Assembly (NCBI GenBank): GCA_022478985.1
Contig: JAKSZP010013302.1
Coordinates: forward strand, 1-64,000
From: Massospora cicadina
Taxonomy: Eukaryota; Entomophthoromycota; Entomophthoromycetes; Entomophthorales; Entomophthoraceae
Length of the DNA stretch: 64,000 nt
Direction of reading: 5' to 3'
Below, piece by piece: positions 22,481 through 32,377 of this stretch (its first letter is position 1; every line of letters begins with the position of its first letter). A program made the translations under genes and the position numbers. The notes beneath the pieces are model-generated. The model was not told the origin of the DNA and ran no database searches. It saw only the letters and a program-made list of their open reading frames with translations.

Positions 22481-23030
22481 TGGGGATGGTTGGTTACTAC
22501 CAGCAGTTCATTCCCAACTTCAGCTTTATTGGGGCTCCACTCTTTGAGCTACTTAAGAAGAACGCTGCCTTCACCTGGACAAATTTATGTCAAACCGCTT
22601 TTGATGTATTAAAAACTGCGTTGGCTAGCGCGCCTGTTTTTCAATACCCCAATTTTAAAAAAAGAGTTTATTGTGCAAATGAATGTCTTGCTTTCCTCTG
22701 TAGGGGCTGTGTTGTCCCAAAAAGATGATGATGGTGTGGAGCACCCCATCGCCTATTGCGGCCGCAGTTTAACTGGCCCTGAACGGAACTACACCGTGAC
22801 AAGTGGGAGTGTTTAGCGGTATTCTATGCATATAAACAATTCTGGGTCTACCTACATGGGGTAAAATTCAAATTGGTAATGGATCATGCCTCTTTGCGCT
22901 GGCTACAGAATCTGTGGGAACTTGAAAGGCGGCTCGCATGATGGGCTTTAAGGCTCCAAGCATATGATTTTGATATTATACATTGGCCAGGGGCAAAGCA
23001 TCAGAATGTGGATTGTCTTTCCCAATTACC
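22480..23030 (+). pseudogene. E2 RNase H
   Basis: M-V-G-Y-Y-Q-Q-F-I-P-N-F starts the connection domain. F-Q-Y-P-N-F then leads into a frameshifted first catalytic segment near 22665-22690. 'G-P-E-R-N-Y-T-V-T', 'M-D-H-A-S-L-R-W-L' at about 22880-22905 and H-Q-N-V-D-C-L-S at 23000-23020 complete the fold. Several frame changes are present. Confidence 0.82.
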
Positions 23031-24260
23031 CACGGTCGCCATTACAGCGGATGCGGCGGACATCATGTATGAAAAGATGATTGCGGGCAAATATCAAGAA
23101 GAGCCACCACCTATGATCAAAGTGTTGGATGGGCTTATGCAGGATACCTTCTTGTGCAATGGGGAGCTATATAAGCGGATTGGTGAATCAACGCTGAGTT
23201 TTCCAAAACCCTCTGTCAGGCCTGCAATTATTATGGATGCCCATAGAGCAGTAGGTCATGGAGGGTTGAAAAAGATTCTGGAGTTCTTGTGACCTCGCTA
23301 CTATCTGGAGAGTATGCACTACAATGTGCTTGAGACGGTTGGTTGTTGCCATCAGTGCCAAGTGGAGAAACCATTCCACTGAAAAACCACCTACCAGCTA
23401 GTTAAGCCTCAGTTCACATGGCATACCATTTCATTAGACGTGGTGGGGCCTCTGCCAACTGGCGCAAACTTCTCCAAATATATAATAGTTGCCATCGACC
23501 ATTTGACAAAATGGGTGGAAGCAAGGGCTATCAAGGATTTGGGGGCTGTCACTACTGCCAAGTTCATCCTGGAGTGTGTTATACAGCGCCATGGTTGTCT
23601 GCAATTTATCTTAATGGACAATGGAACCAATATCACATCACATATTTTGTCAAAACTGAATGAAATCATGGCCATCCGCAGGGTTTTAACCACCCCCTAC
23701 CACCCTGAATCTAACGGTATGGTGGAATGGGTCAATGGGACCTTGGTAAATATTCTACGCAAGCTTGTAAATGAGCGGCCGCAGACTTGAGCACCCTTTT
23801 ATCCACCGCTGTCTTTGCATACAATATTAGCTACTACTCCACAACCAGTAAGAGTCCATAACAATTGCTCTATGGATAACATCCAGCGCTATTGGCATTG
23901 CTTTACTCCTGTGTAGAGGATACTGGCGAAGTCAAGCCCCACCGCTATTTGGCTACCTTAACAAATATGATAATTAAGCTCCAAAATGAGGCATATTCCA
24001 CTAGTATGGCCAAGAAGATTCGGGATCATGCAGCTGATCAATGTAGATGCAGCAGTCTTCCACAGTTTGGGGTAGTAAAATTGGTCCTGTTTCATGACCA
24101 ACATGGGTTCAGAAGAAGGAATAAGACTTCCAACATATGGAGCGGACCATTTGAGATCATCGAGAAGACTGGGCTGATGCCTACACCATTAAGGAACCTG
24201 TGGGTAGTTGGATAATCAACCGAGTACATGTGAAGTTCCTGTGTCCCTACAAGCAATAGG
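23008..24260 (+). pseudogene. E2 integrase
   Basis: The zinc-binding part contains A-H-R-A-V-G-H-G-G at about 23240-23265 and 'C-C-H-Q-C-Q' at 23340-23360. The core, open for 116 codons from 23440, has V-A-I-D-H-L-T-K-W (first Asp), I-L-M-D-N-G-T-N (second Asp) and P-Y-H-P-E-S-N-G-M-V-E-W (catalytic Glu). The C-terminal part at 23892-24215 has F-G-V-V-K-L-V-L-F-H then W-S-G-P-F-E-I, the GPF-type module. All three catalytic acids are kept, but the frame is interrupted at 23790 and 24215. Confidence 0.9.
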
Positions 24261-24276
24261 CTCTTATTGTTCAGTC

Positions 24277-24286
24277 AAGGGGGGGG
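24277..24286 (+). promoter_or_regulatory. E2 polypurine tract
   Basis: AA followed by eight G, three bases upstream of the 3' LTR. Confidence 0.85.
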
Positions 24287-24289
24287 TAA

Positions 24290-24789
24290 TGTTGTGATTA
24301 TGATATGACTGGACAATAAAGCCTGAGGTCATCCGGAGAATTGAATGGATTCCAATGGAATTGAACCAGTAATGGCAAAATAAGTGCTTCAAAATTAGAT
24401 GATATTGGATTGTTGGTAAATCGCCTTGAATTGGGCGTCATGAGATTCCTGAATGTAGATTTGATGAAACCAATGAGATACAAAGAATTGAGTTACTAAG
24501 CCATTTAAGTAATATCACTAAAATTGTTACAATATAAGCAGGATAAGATGAACAAGGAGAAGAGGTTTTTTGAGAAGAGAAGGGTGAGAATGAGCAGGAA
24601 AGATCTGCTGTATATATTATATTAAATAAAAATGTAGTATAGTGGGGCGATTGCCTCCCATATTTATATACTAAATTATTACATCTAATCGAGGTCAACG
24701 ATCTCCATATCATTTGGCCGTTGTTCAGTGGGCTAAACCCTGCGCAATTCATTTGGCGGAAATAGACCATATCCGCCAAAAAGTTAACA
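24290..24789 (+). repeat. E2 3' LTR
   Basis: 500 bp, TGTTG...TTAACA, aligned end to end with 18720-19218. Roughly one base in ten differs by eye over the first 190 bases, so E2 is older than E1. Confidence 0.93.
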
Positions 24790-25035
24790 AATGGAATGCC
24801 TGGCAGCCATCCCTGCCCAAATTCCAGTTGGGGGACCTCGTTCTATTCTACCATCACCAGCCCAGGGGGCGAATACTTAAACTTGATACTCTGTGGTCAG
24901 GTCCTTACTGGTTGATCTATTGTTGGGTTCCCAAATATTCAATTGCCTCTGTGAAATTGGGTGATGTTTTAAATTGGGTACATGCTAGATTCTTTAGAAA
25001 TTATGTCTCTCTTCAGCAAGAACTTGAGGGGTCAT
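24790..25035 (+). pseudogene. E3 integrase, C-terminal part after E2
   Basis: Starts with the right TSD (AATGG, 24790-24794) and continues the E3 frame: F-Q-L-G-D-L-V-L-F-Y-H-H then L-W-S-G-P-Y-W, the GPY/F module that ends Ty3 integrases. A G-rich stretch (24-31 bases into line 25021) precedes the 3' LTR and is probably the polypurine tract. No chromodomain follows. Confidence 0.85.
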
Positions 25036-25641
25036 TGTTGGGAATCATAAGATTCAGACTGGCCTGAGTGGGATTTGAACTCCAGCCACTCCAGAGGAAG
25101 CAGAGAATTCTAACCACTGTATCACAAAGGCTAATAATAAAATCCTAATTGGACGAAAGGAAACTCTACTTCCAGAAGGACCCATTGATTTTTTTAAAAA
25201 AAGCAATAGGCCAGCTAATGAAGATCTTGTCATTTGGTGGTCCCCAGAATCAACCGCCCAAGATAATGATACTCAGATTCAAAGGAAACTCATGTCACAT
25301 GAAACATTTTTAAAGAGATCACCTTACCCTACTCATTCCTGATTATCACACAAAGTTCCTCTTGGGCAAACCAGAATATCTCAGCAGCCTATAAATATCT
25401 AAAATTTGATAATAAAGATATCTTTTAGATTCTCTAGTTTTATTACTAGTGTTCATTTTGCATGTGTATACAGAAGACCTTTCCTGTTTAAAGTGAACAG
25501 AGTAGCCTCAACGACGTATTTCCCTTGGGAGATCGCCTTAGTGAACCTAGTCCCTAAGCGATTACGCTGGAAACATGTATGACTTATAATCAAACTGCCT
25601 TCGAAGGCCCTGACCTTCAGAGAGTATGAAGAAGTCCTACA
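25036..25641 (+). repeat. E3 3' LTR
   Basis: 606 bp, TGTTGGG...CCTACA, aligned with 6541-7141 and followed directly by the TCCAT duplication at 25642-25646. Confidence 0.9.
25062..25131 (-). other. 70-nt tRNA-like sequence inside E3 3' LTR
   Basis: The minus strand from 25131 to 25062 is 70 nt, the length of a tRNA body. Its ends can partly pair (GCCT with AGGC). There is a D-arm-like ACAGTGGTTAGAAT, an anticodon stem CTCTG/TGGAG closing the 7-nt loop CTTCCTC (anticodon position TCC, glycine if real), and a T-loop GTTCAAATC that fits the B-box. The A-box region is TGATACAGTGG, one base off consensus. The T stem is mostly mispaired, so it is probably not a working tRNA. The 5' LTR carries the same sequence. 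Confidence 0.7.
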
Positions 25642-26432
25642 TCCATCATCTGCAGCAGGCATAAGGCCCATGGACATTAGTGTCAGTTGACTTTATTGTT
25701 GAACTTACTAGCTTCAATAAGTTTATCAATTATTGCTTTGTGAAACACATTTTCTATATTCTCACTTTTTATTCCTTGTCTTTCATCAATCACAAAAGAG
25801 GAAGATGGCCAGGCTCTTCTGTTACTATATTTTTTCATTTTTGGCCTTCCTCAGGAATTGATGATTGACATGGTGCCTCAGTTTATCGCTCTTTTTGGAA
25901 TGCACTTCTGGCAATCCTGAAGATTGAGCCATGTCGCTCCACTTCATTTTACCCCAGTCTGATGGGCGGACAGAGATGGTAACATGATCCTTGAGAATTA
26001 GTTTACTGCACGCATCTGCTGCTCAGGATACATGGGCTGCTATCTTCTAATGGTGCAGGTTGCATAAAAAGTGTCACCCACCTATCCACTGTCTTTTCTT
26101 TATAAAGCAGCCCTGGGTTATAGCCCCTCATTCCATGATAGCCTCTGTCTTTACCAGAGGTGCTTGATGAGCTGACAATTTGCAGAAGATCCAGGGTATA
26201 AAATTTTGGGCCAGGAGCACTTGACCAAGGAAATCAGTGATTATTAGTGGTTTGCAGATCGCAAATGCCTTCCTGCCCACAAGATCAAGGTGAGTTTCTT
26301 AGTTATGTTGGATACATGGCACCTTCATATTAAGGTTCCCACTCAGAAGCTCATGAGAAAATGCTCTTGACCTCACTTTGCGGAGGAAGATTTGGGAATG
26401 GGGTCTTACATTTGGCCCTTCCCACTCATTGG
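25642..26432 (+). pseudogene. E5 integrase, core and C-terminal piece (third fragment)
   Basis: Continues from 6540. G-P-W-T-L-V-S-V-D-F-I-V-E-L (about 25660-25705) holds the first catalytic Asp. F-W-N-A-L-L-A-I-L-K-I-E-P-C-R-S-T-S-F at about 25890-25950 is followed by the decayed 'P-Q-S-D-G-Q-T-E' box that holds the catalytic Glu. The C-terminal module shows D-T-W-H-L-H-I-K-V-P-T-Q-K-L and G-M-G-S-Y at about 26310-26410. Frame changes and stops are frequent. E4 is inserted at 26432. Confidence 0.8.
26428..26432. repeat. Left TSD of E4 (ATTGG)
   Basis: A perfect match to 32378-32382. Confidence 0.93.
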
Positions 26433-27284
26433 TGTCATGATTAAATGACATGATAGTGGGCACCAACCCCAACGATAAGGCTGGGCGAAAGGAGGCCCAG
26501 AAGGTGAAGTTTCAGGCCCTCCCAGACCTCAAGCACACATAAGACCAACGTTGGGTACAAGCCAAATATGCCCAGGTTGGTACTAGTGAGGTGCAGAACG
26601 CCCAGCCTCTTTCTTCAGCCCAGACATTAAAACGAACAGTTTATTCAATTAACAACAATGGGTCTATTCAGTTGATTGAGGTTGGGGGTTCAAAACCAGT
26701 TCCATTTATAGAACTACGCGTTAGGGTCAGATACAACTTTAATCAATTACTTGAATGAAGTTGGTTTTTGTGTATTCTACCAATTTAAATGGTAGTGTTT
26801 GCCTATTGGTGAATTGGTGCTTAGGACCACTTTGGCAGACCACGAATTTCCCTGTGAAGTTTAATATGTTTTCCATGTCCAATATTCCTTGTTGGTCGAC
26901 TTTCCACAATAAGCTTCCCCGTTTTTTCCATTATATTGTTAAAATGTTATTTCAGATGATCCTGTGCGAGGACCTCTTTGAAGAGGTCTTGCGCTATGTT
27001 AACCATTCCATCACAATTATGATTAGGTTATCCCTTCGCACACTGTTGTGTCACCCAGGTTACCTCCAACCTGGGACTCTGCCCATTCTTTTCTTGTGCA
27101 TCATGTCCTTTTTAGTTGGTTATTTCCACCAATGATCGCCCTCTTTATCTTGAGTTATTATTGCTCCAGCACCTTCTGTTGGGTTCTAGTAACTTTCACT
27201 TTAACGGCTAGTTCCTTGGCATAGGCCTTGTTCACTGAGCACTACAACGCTGGGAATAGGAGAGTTATAGACACTCTCCTTACA
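26433..27284 (+). repeat. E4 5' LTR
   Basis: 852 bp, TGTCATG...CTTACA, aligned with 31524-32377 and, more distantly, with 60669-61558. Open frames inside it are shared by the copies only as LTR sequence and are not proteins. Confidence 0.92.
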
Positions 27285-27970
27285 TTAGTAGATTAACCTC
27301 TTAAATTTATGTCATGAACTTTTTCTGTGTGGGACTTTTCCAAAGTGCAAACAGTGGGCTTCAGCTGTGGGCTTCAGCTGCGGTCAGCCACACCACTGTT
27401 TCCTCTTTTTCCAGAGGGTTGGAGCCTCTCAGTGTTATTTTGGCTGCCTCCAACTGGAAAGTACCCACCCTTCGTGCTTGTACCTTGTGGATACAGATGC
27501 TTCTGGGTCTAAAAGTCAAGATTCCCTGACTTTTCGCCGATGTTCACAAATTCAATTTAAACAAATGGGGTTTACTTCAGCAACACGTTATGAAAATGTA
27601 GGCGGAATTGGCGCAGATGGGCCTGGAGGTGTTTGCCTTGGATAACGGCAGGCATTTTATTGCTGTTTGGGGGATAGGGTCATTTTTTTAAAAACTCATT
27701 TTTTAATGAAAACCTTATCTGTATTTCTGAACCGTTTATTATCTCTCATGGCTTGTATGAGGACACTATTTCTGTATATCAGATTACCCCTGAGATCCCT
27801 CGTTTGACCCCTGCCATGATTCTGGGGCACTCAGGAAGTGGAAAAAGAACTTCGTTTTAAATATGATAAAGTATATGCACCTGAAGAAGGTGAGGTGGGA
27901 TATGTGGCATCAGTAGTAAGAGTGGCCAACTATCCTCCCCCTTCTAAGATTCCAAAACATACTCTGATGG
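27285..27970 (+). pseudogene. E4 region in gag position, not recognisable
   Basis: Three overlapping short frames at 27314-27645 and nothing matching a capsid or CCHC motif. Either gag has decayed or it is partly deleted; the spacing from LTR to protease (about 0.7 kb) is short for a full gag. No primer-binding site with TGG is evident after 27284. Confidence 0.4.
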
Positions 27971-27971
27971 C

Positions 27972-28440
27972 TTGCTCGAGCCAGAGGAGAAATGTTCTGG
28001 TAATTTAGGTGCTTTTTCTGCTTTAATTAAAGATTATTCGGGGTATTTTCTACTGACTGCTATCCTTTCCTCCCCTTTAGGGAAATTCAGCACCACTATT
28101 CTTGTGGATACTGGTGCCACGGAAAACTTTATAGACCAGAGCCTAGCTGACTACTTTGGGCTGAGTTACTTGCCAGGCGGTATGGTTAGGGGAGGGGCGT
28201 CCCATGGTATTTTACTCTGAAGGTCGTTGAAACAGTGGACTATCAGGTTAGCAAGTACCACTTATCCAATCACTTCCGAGCTATCAAAAACCTCTTATAC
28301 CCTATCATCTTGGGTGTGGAGTGGTAGCGAAAGTTTGACGTTAGAAACAACTAAAAAGAGAATACCCTATCCCTAACATTAAAGAATGATCGCACATTAG
28401 TTGTTCCTTTGTCTGAGGCTGACTCTCAGGGCGTCTTTCC
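27972..28440 (+). pseudogene. E4 aspartic protease
   Basis: Contains T-T-I-L-V-D-T-G-A-T-E-N-F-I-D at about 28093-28137, an intact retropepsin active site. A frameshifted segment follows, with Y-P-I-I-L-G-V-E-W at about 28300-28325 (the L-G-x-x-W turn). One stop ends the first frame at 28220. Confidence 0.85.
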
Positions 28441-28476
28441 CCCCAGGCCCACTTTCACACCCTTAGCCTTGCCTCT

Positions 28477-29238
28477 ATGCTGAAGCCCACCGTAGTGGTT
28501 CCCCTACCTTCTTGTTTGGGGTGTTTGAAATCTTTCTTTAATTCAGCTTCAGCTGACGCAGTAACTGATCATTACATATATGACTGTGACTTCAAGCTCA
28601 CTGTGGATCTGGTGCGTATTTCTTCTCCCATTTACCCCTTGACTGTTAGGGAGAAAGAGGCGTTATATGTGTGGGTGAAGGAGCAATTAGCCAAAGGCGC
28701 GATTTTTCAGAGTACCTCCTCTGTATACTCCCCACTTCTTTTTGTTGAGAAGGCTGATGGTACTTTGCACCCATGTGTGGACTATGGGAACCTCAATAAA
28801 GTTACTGTACCAGAACTCCATCCCATCCCTTTGGATTCACAGATTGCATGCTATGTAGAAAAGGCGAAGGTCTTCTCCAAGCTGGATTGCCTCAATGCAT
28901 TCAATCAGATCCGTATTAAAAAGGGACAAGAGTGGTTAACCGCATTCCATACCAGAAAAGGGATTTTCCAGTTTTGGGTTATGCCCTTTGGGCTTAAGAA
29001 TGCCCCTGCTATCTTTCAACGCCGCATTGATGCAGCGTTTGGGGACCTGTTAGGAGTATGCGCGGTTGCCTACATGGATGATATCCTGGTGTTTTCCCCT
29101 GATCATGAGTCCCATGCAGTACACCTTCAGCAAGTGGTGAAGAAGTTAAAGCCAGCCAGCCTTAAGCTGAAGATAATCAAGAGTGATACTTTCAAGTCTC
29201 AGGTCACTTTTCTGGGCAACTTCATGTTTGACCAATGA
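28477..29238 (+). CDS. E4 reverse transcriptase, 253-codon open frame
   Basis: The longest intact retrotransposon frame in the window. In order: Y-P-L-T-V-R-E-K-E-A-L then L-A-K-G-A-I-F-Q-S-T-S; D-G-T-L-H-P-C-V-D-Y-G-N-L-N; F-S-K-L-D-C-L-N-A-F-N-Q-I-R-I; F-W-V-M-P-F-G-L-K-N-A-P-A-I-F-Q; catalytic V-A-Y-M-D-D-I-L-V-F at about 29060-29090; and V-T-F-L-G. It covers the fingers and palm almost completely. 'Y-D-N-A-F' type positions show substitutions (D-C-L-N-A-F). It is continued at 29242 after a stop. Confidence 0.93.
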   Translation: MLKPTVVVPLPSCLGCLKSFFNSASADAVTDHYIYDCDFKLTVDLVRISSPIYPLTVREKEALYVWVKEQLAKGAIFQSTSSVYSPLLFVEKADGTLHPCVDYGNLNKVTVPELHPIPLDSQIACYVEKAKVFSKLDCLNAFNQIRIKKGQEWLTAFHTRKGIFQFWVMPFGLKNAPAIFQRRIDAAFGDLLGVCAVAYMDDILVFSPDHESHAVHLQQVVKKLKPASLKLKIIKSDTFKSQVTFLGNFMFDQ

Positions 29239-29241
29239 CAC

Positions 29242-29870
29242 ATGATAACTCCAGACAAGGAGAAGGCTATTCGTGAGTGGCCCACCCCCACCTCAGTCAA
29301 GGAATTGAGGAGCTTTTTGGGGACTTTTACGTTTCTCAAGAAGTTTCATGCCCAATCTTTCCGAGGTGGCAGCACCTTTGTATATGGCTATCAGTGCAAA
29401 GGTGCTTCAGTGGTCCCCCATTTTGTAGGATACTTTCCAAGCAGTGAAGTGCACCCTATTGTCCACGTTTGTCCTTCGCCATGTTCATAAAAAAGAGTTC
29501 ATTGTGTCTACTGATGGCTCCAACTTCTCCATAGCGGCTGCCTTGTTACAAGTAGGCGAAGATGGGATAGAGCATCCAGTGGGATATTTTTCAGGTAAAA
29601 TGTCTTTGCCGGAGTTGAATTAGCCCTTTTATGACAAGGAGTTACTAGCAGTTTTGGAGGTGATGACTTATCGGCGTCACAACTTGAATGACTCCTCCCA
29701 CCCTTTCCAGGTACTTACAGATCACCGTGCCTTGCTGTACTACCACGCCCCTCATGTCCTAACCCCGCGGTAGACCAGTTGGCATGAGACCCTTGCCCAA
29801 TTTGTATTCTCTTATGGGTTCACCAAGGGCAAGGATAATGGTTTGGTGGATGCTTTGAGCCGCAACCCTG
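29242..29870 (+). pseudogene. E4 RT end and RNase H
   Basis: I-T-P-D-K-E-K-A-I-R-E-W-P-T-P and L-R-S-F-L-G-T-F-T-F-L-K-K-F-H close the RT. After a frame change near 29475, F-I-V-S-T-D-G-S-N-F-S-I-A-A-A-L-L holds the first RNase H Asp, then K-E-L-L-A-V-L-E (catalytic Glu), V-L-T-D-H-R-A-L and D-A-L-S-R. It is well preserved, with only a few stops. Confidence 0.9.
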
Positions 29871-31266
29871 CTTTAGCTCCTGTACGAAAGGAGGTAGAAG
29901 TTCATAACACACAGTTGATGATTCCGCCAAATGAAATTGTGTCGCAACTTCCATCTCCCCCGGCCAATGGGCCAGCGCTTGCACCTCTGGAAAATGCGAA
30001 GGAATATAGTATGTTTAGACATGTGGTCCTTTCTCAGCCGCTATCAGCCGAATATTATGATATTGCTAAGAGCGCTTTGAATCAAAAGGACCTATCCAGG
30101 GGTTATCACATGAAGGATGAGATGGTGTGGTTTCAGGGGCGCCTATGGGTTCCTTCTGGACCACTGCTCCTGGAAATCATCCAGGACCATCACTATGGAC
30201 TCACCGTTGGTCTTCCTGGTAAAGAAAAGACCTTGGAGTTAATACAATGCACCTACAATTGGAAGGGCTTGACTGCTCAGGTGGGACGGTAATGTAAAGA
30301 GTGCTTGATCTGCAACCAGATATAAAAAATTAATTCATCAACCTTTAGCGGGGTTGTCAGTACCAGTCCAGAAGGCTGAAGGGCCCTGGAATTCCCTATT
30401 GGTGTAAATTGTGGAATAACCTGTCTCTGATGGCTATGATGCCATCATGGTGGTGGACCGTTTTACAATGTTCACCCACTTTATTCCCTGCATAGCTACA
30501 ATAACCGCGGCTGAGATGACTAAGCTTTTTGTCACTCATGTGTTTGCACTCCATAGAGTCCTCCAAGAGATTATTAGTGACTGGGGACCCCAGTTTACCT
30601 CCATCTTTTGGGAAGAGCTGTGTAAGACTAGTCAGATTCGCCCCTGCCATTCGACTGCCTATCACCCCAATTAGATGGGCAGACTGAACGAATGAATCAG
30701 TGCTTAGAACAGTTTCTGTGGTGTTACACCGCCGCAGGTCATTCAAATTTGGTTTCTCACATTCTATGGCCCAATTTAGCTACAACAAAACTTTGCATTC
30801 TTCAATCGACTATTCCCTTTTTTGCAAACCATTGGTTCAACCCATCTTTAACATGGAGCTCAGCTGTGATTCTAAAGTTAAAGCGGTGGTGGACTTTGCC
30901 AAGACTATCAAGAAGGTCCACCAGGGGTTTCCACGAGTTTGGAAGTGTCAATGCAGGTGTATAAGGAGAAGGCTGATGGTAAGCACTGAGTGGGTTCAGC
31001 TTACAAGGAAGGTGATCTCGTGATGCTTGATGCTCATAACAACCCTATCAAGAAGCCATGCAAAAAGATGGGACCAAAGAGAATTGGCCCTAAAGCGTTG
31101 TTAATAAGGTGGGCCATGCCTCATACCAATTGGATCTTCCCTCTTCGTTTTTGTTCTTTTCTGTTTTCATGAGAGCAAATTGACGTTGTTCAAGGGTCCC
31201 CCATCAGAGACTCCTGAGCTCTATCTTGTGGCTGGGGCGCCATAATGGGAAGTGGATGAAATAGTC
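29843..31266 (+). pseudogene. E4 integrase
   Basis: 149 open codons (29843-30292) include the zinc-domain approach I-I-Q-D-H-H-Y-G-L-T-V-G-L-P-G-K-E-K-T, followed by C-K-E-C-L-I-C near 30295-30315. The core at 30447-30674 has V-V-D-R-F-T-M-F-T-H-F (first Asp), I-I-S-D-W-G-P-Q-F (second Asp) and S-T-A-Y-H-P-N; the catalytic Glu segment follows a stop near 30675. The C-terminal module at 30985-31060 has Y-K-E-G-D-L-V-M-L-D-A. Confidence 0.88.
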
Positions 31267-31420
31267 GCCTCCCGCCGTGTTAAAAGAAGACTTGAGTACC
31301 TGGTATCTTATTGTGTTTTGATGCTGCAGAGAACAGTTGGGTCCCAGCGCGTGACTGTGTGCATGCCCAAGATCTGATTGAAGCCTTCCATAAGCATTTC
31401 CCCCAGACCGCTATATCTCA
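31267..31420 (+). pseudogene. E4 chromodomain
   Basis: Reads R-R-V-K-R-R-L-E-Y-L-V-S-Y, one stop, then F-D-A-A-E-N-S-W-V-P-A-R-D-C-V-H-A. This is the chromodomain pattern of basic start, Y-L-V-x-W/Y-x-G-Y, and E-N-S-W or E-x-T-W with a following helix. In chromoviruses this domain directs integration to marked chromatin. One stop and one loop change are visible. Confidence 0.8.
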
Positions 31421-31490
31421 ACCTAAACCGACTGTTGCCACTATGAAGTTGGCCCCAGCCCACAATAATTTTTCCTTTGCACAAGCCCCT

Positions 31491-31499
31491 GGAGGGGGG
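31491..31499 (+). promoter_or_regulatory. E4 polypurine tract (probable)
   Basis: GGAGGGGGG lies about 25 bases before the 3' LTR. It is the only purine run of this kind upstream of the LTR, though farther from the LTR edge than in E1 and E2. Confidence 0.5.
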
Positions 31500-31523
31500 T
31501 TGAGCCCCGTTAGGAGAATATAA

Positions 31524-32377
31524 TGTCATGGTTGTGTGACATGATAATGGGCACCAACCCCAAAGATAAGGCTGAGCGAAAGAAGGCTCAGAAGGTAAAG
31601 CTTCAGGCCCTCCCAGACCTCAAGCACACATTAGACGAACGTTGGGTACAGCCAAATATGCCCAGGTTAGTACTAAGGTGGTGCAGAACGCCCAGCCCCT
31701 TGCATCCGCCCAGGCGTTAAAACACACGTTTCATTCAATTAATAATGATGGGTCTATATGGTTAATTGAGGAATGGAGGTTCTAAACCCTTTTTATTTTT
31801 TTAAACTATGTGTTCAGGTCAGATACAACTTCAATCAATTACTTGAGTGAAGTTGGTTTCAGTGTATTCTACCAATTTGGATGGTAGTGTTTGCCTATTG
31901 GTGAATCGGTGCTTATGACCGCTTTAGCAGACCCCAGATTTCCCCAACAAAGTTTAAACATGTTTTCAAGGACCAACATTCCTTGTTGGTCAACTTTCCA
32001 CAATAAACATCTACGCTTTTTCCATTTTTTATTAGAATGTTATTTTGGATGATCCTATGCGCGGACCTCTTTGAGGAGGTCTTGTGCAATGTTAATCATT
32101 TCATCACAAATATGATTAGGTTATCCCTTCGCATACCGTTGGGTCACCCAGATTACCTCCAACCTAGGACTCTACCCATTCTTTCCTTGTGCACCGTGTC
32201 CTTTTTAGTTGGTTATTTCCACCAATGATCGCCCTCTTTATCTTGAGTTATTATTGCTCCAGCACCTTCTGTTGGGTTCTAGTAAATTTCACTCTAACGG
32301 CTAGTTCCTTGGCATTGACCTTGTACACCGAGCACTACCATGCTGGAAACAGGAGAGTTATAGACAATCTCCTTACA
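31524..32377 (+). repeat. E4 3' LTR
   Basis: 854 bp, TGTCATGG...CCTTACA, followed directly by ATTGG (32378-32382). Confidence 0.92.

Larger units (their letters stand above)
18720..24789 (+). mobile_element. E2: complete-length Ty3/gypsy retrotransposon inside E3 integrase
   Basis: LTRs 18720-19218 and 24290-24789 with TG...CA ends (the left terminal A is mutated), a 5-bp AATGG duplication, a primer-binding site at 19220 and a polypurine tract at 24277. Inside are gag, protease, RT, RNase H and integrase in order. At 6.07 kb it is full length but inactive through stops and frameshifts. It belongs to the same coding family as E1 and E6. Confidence 0.95.
6541..25641 (+). mobile_element. E3: Ty3/gypsy LTR retrotransposon, 19.1 kb because of two nested insertions
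   Basis: LTRs at 6541-7141 and 25036-25641 with a perfect TCCAT duplication. Removing LINE-A and E2, each with one target copy, leaves about 7.0 kb in the order LTR, gag, protease, RT, RNase H, integrase, LTR. That is a normal Ty3 length and order. Gag resumes after LINE-A and integrase resumes after E2. Its LTRs are clearly more diverged from each other than those of E1, so it is older. It lies inside the integrase of E5. Confidence 0.9.
26433..32377 (+). mobile_element. E4: chromodomain-bearing Ty3/gypsy element (chromovirus)
   Basis: LTRs 26433-27284 and 31524-32377 with a perfect ATTGG duplication. The 4.24-kb interior contains retropepsin, a long RT frame, RNase H, integrase and a C-terminal chromodomain, with a polypurine tract at 31491. 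RT uses Y-M-D-D where E1, E2 and E3 have Y-L-D-D, so this is a separate lineage. A convincing gag is not readable between 27285 and 27970, where gag should lie. A solo LTR of the same family is at 60669. Confidence 0.93.

Noticed and set aside
26755..27135. 126-codon ORF as a protein
   Set aside because: It lies wholly within the E4 5' LTR. The corresponding part of the 3' LTR is open only in part, so the frame is not conserved.
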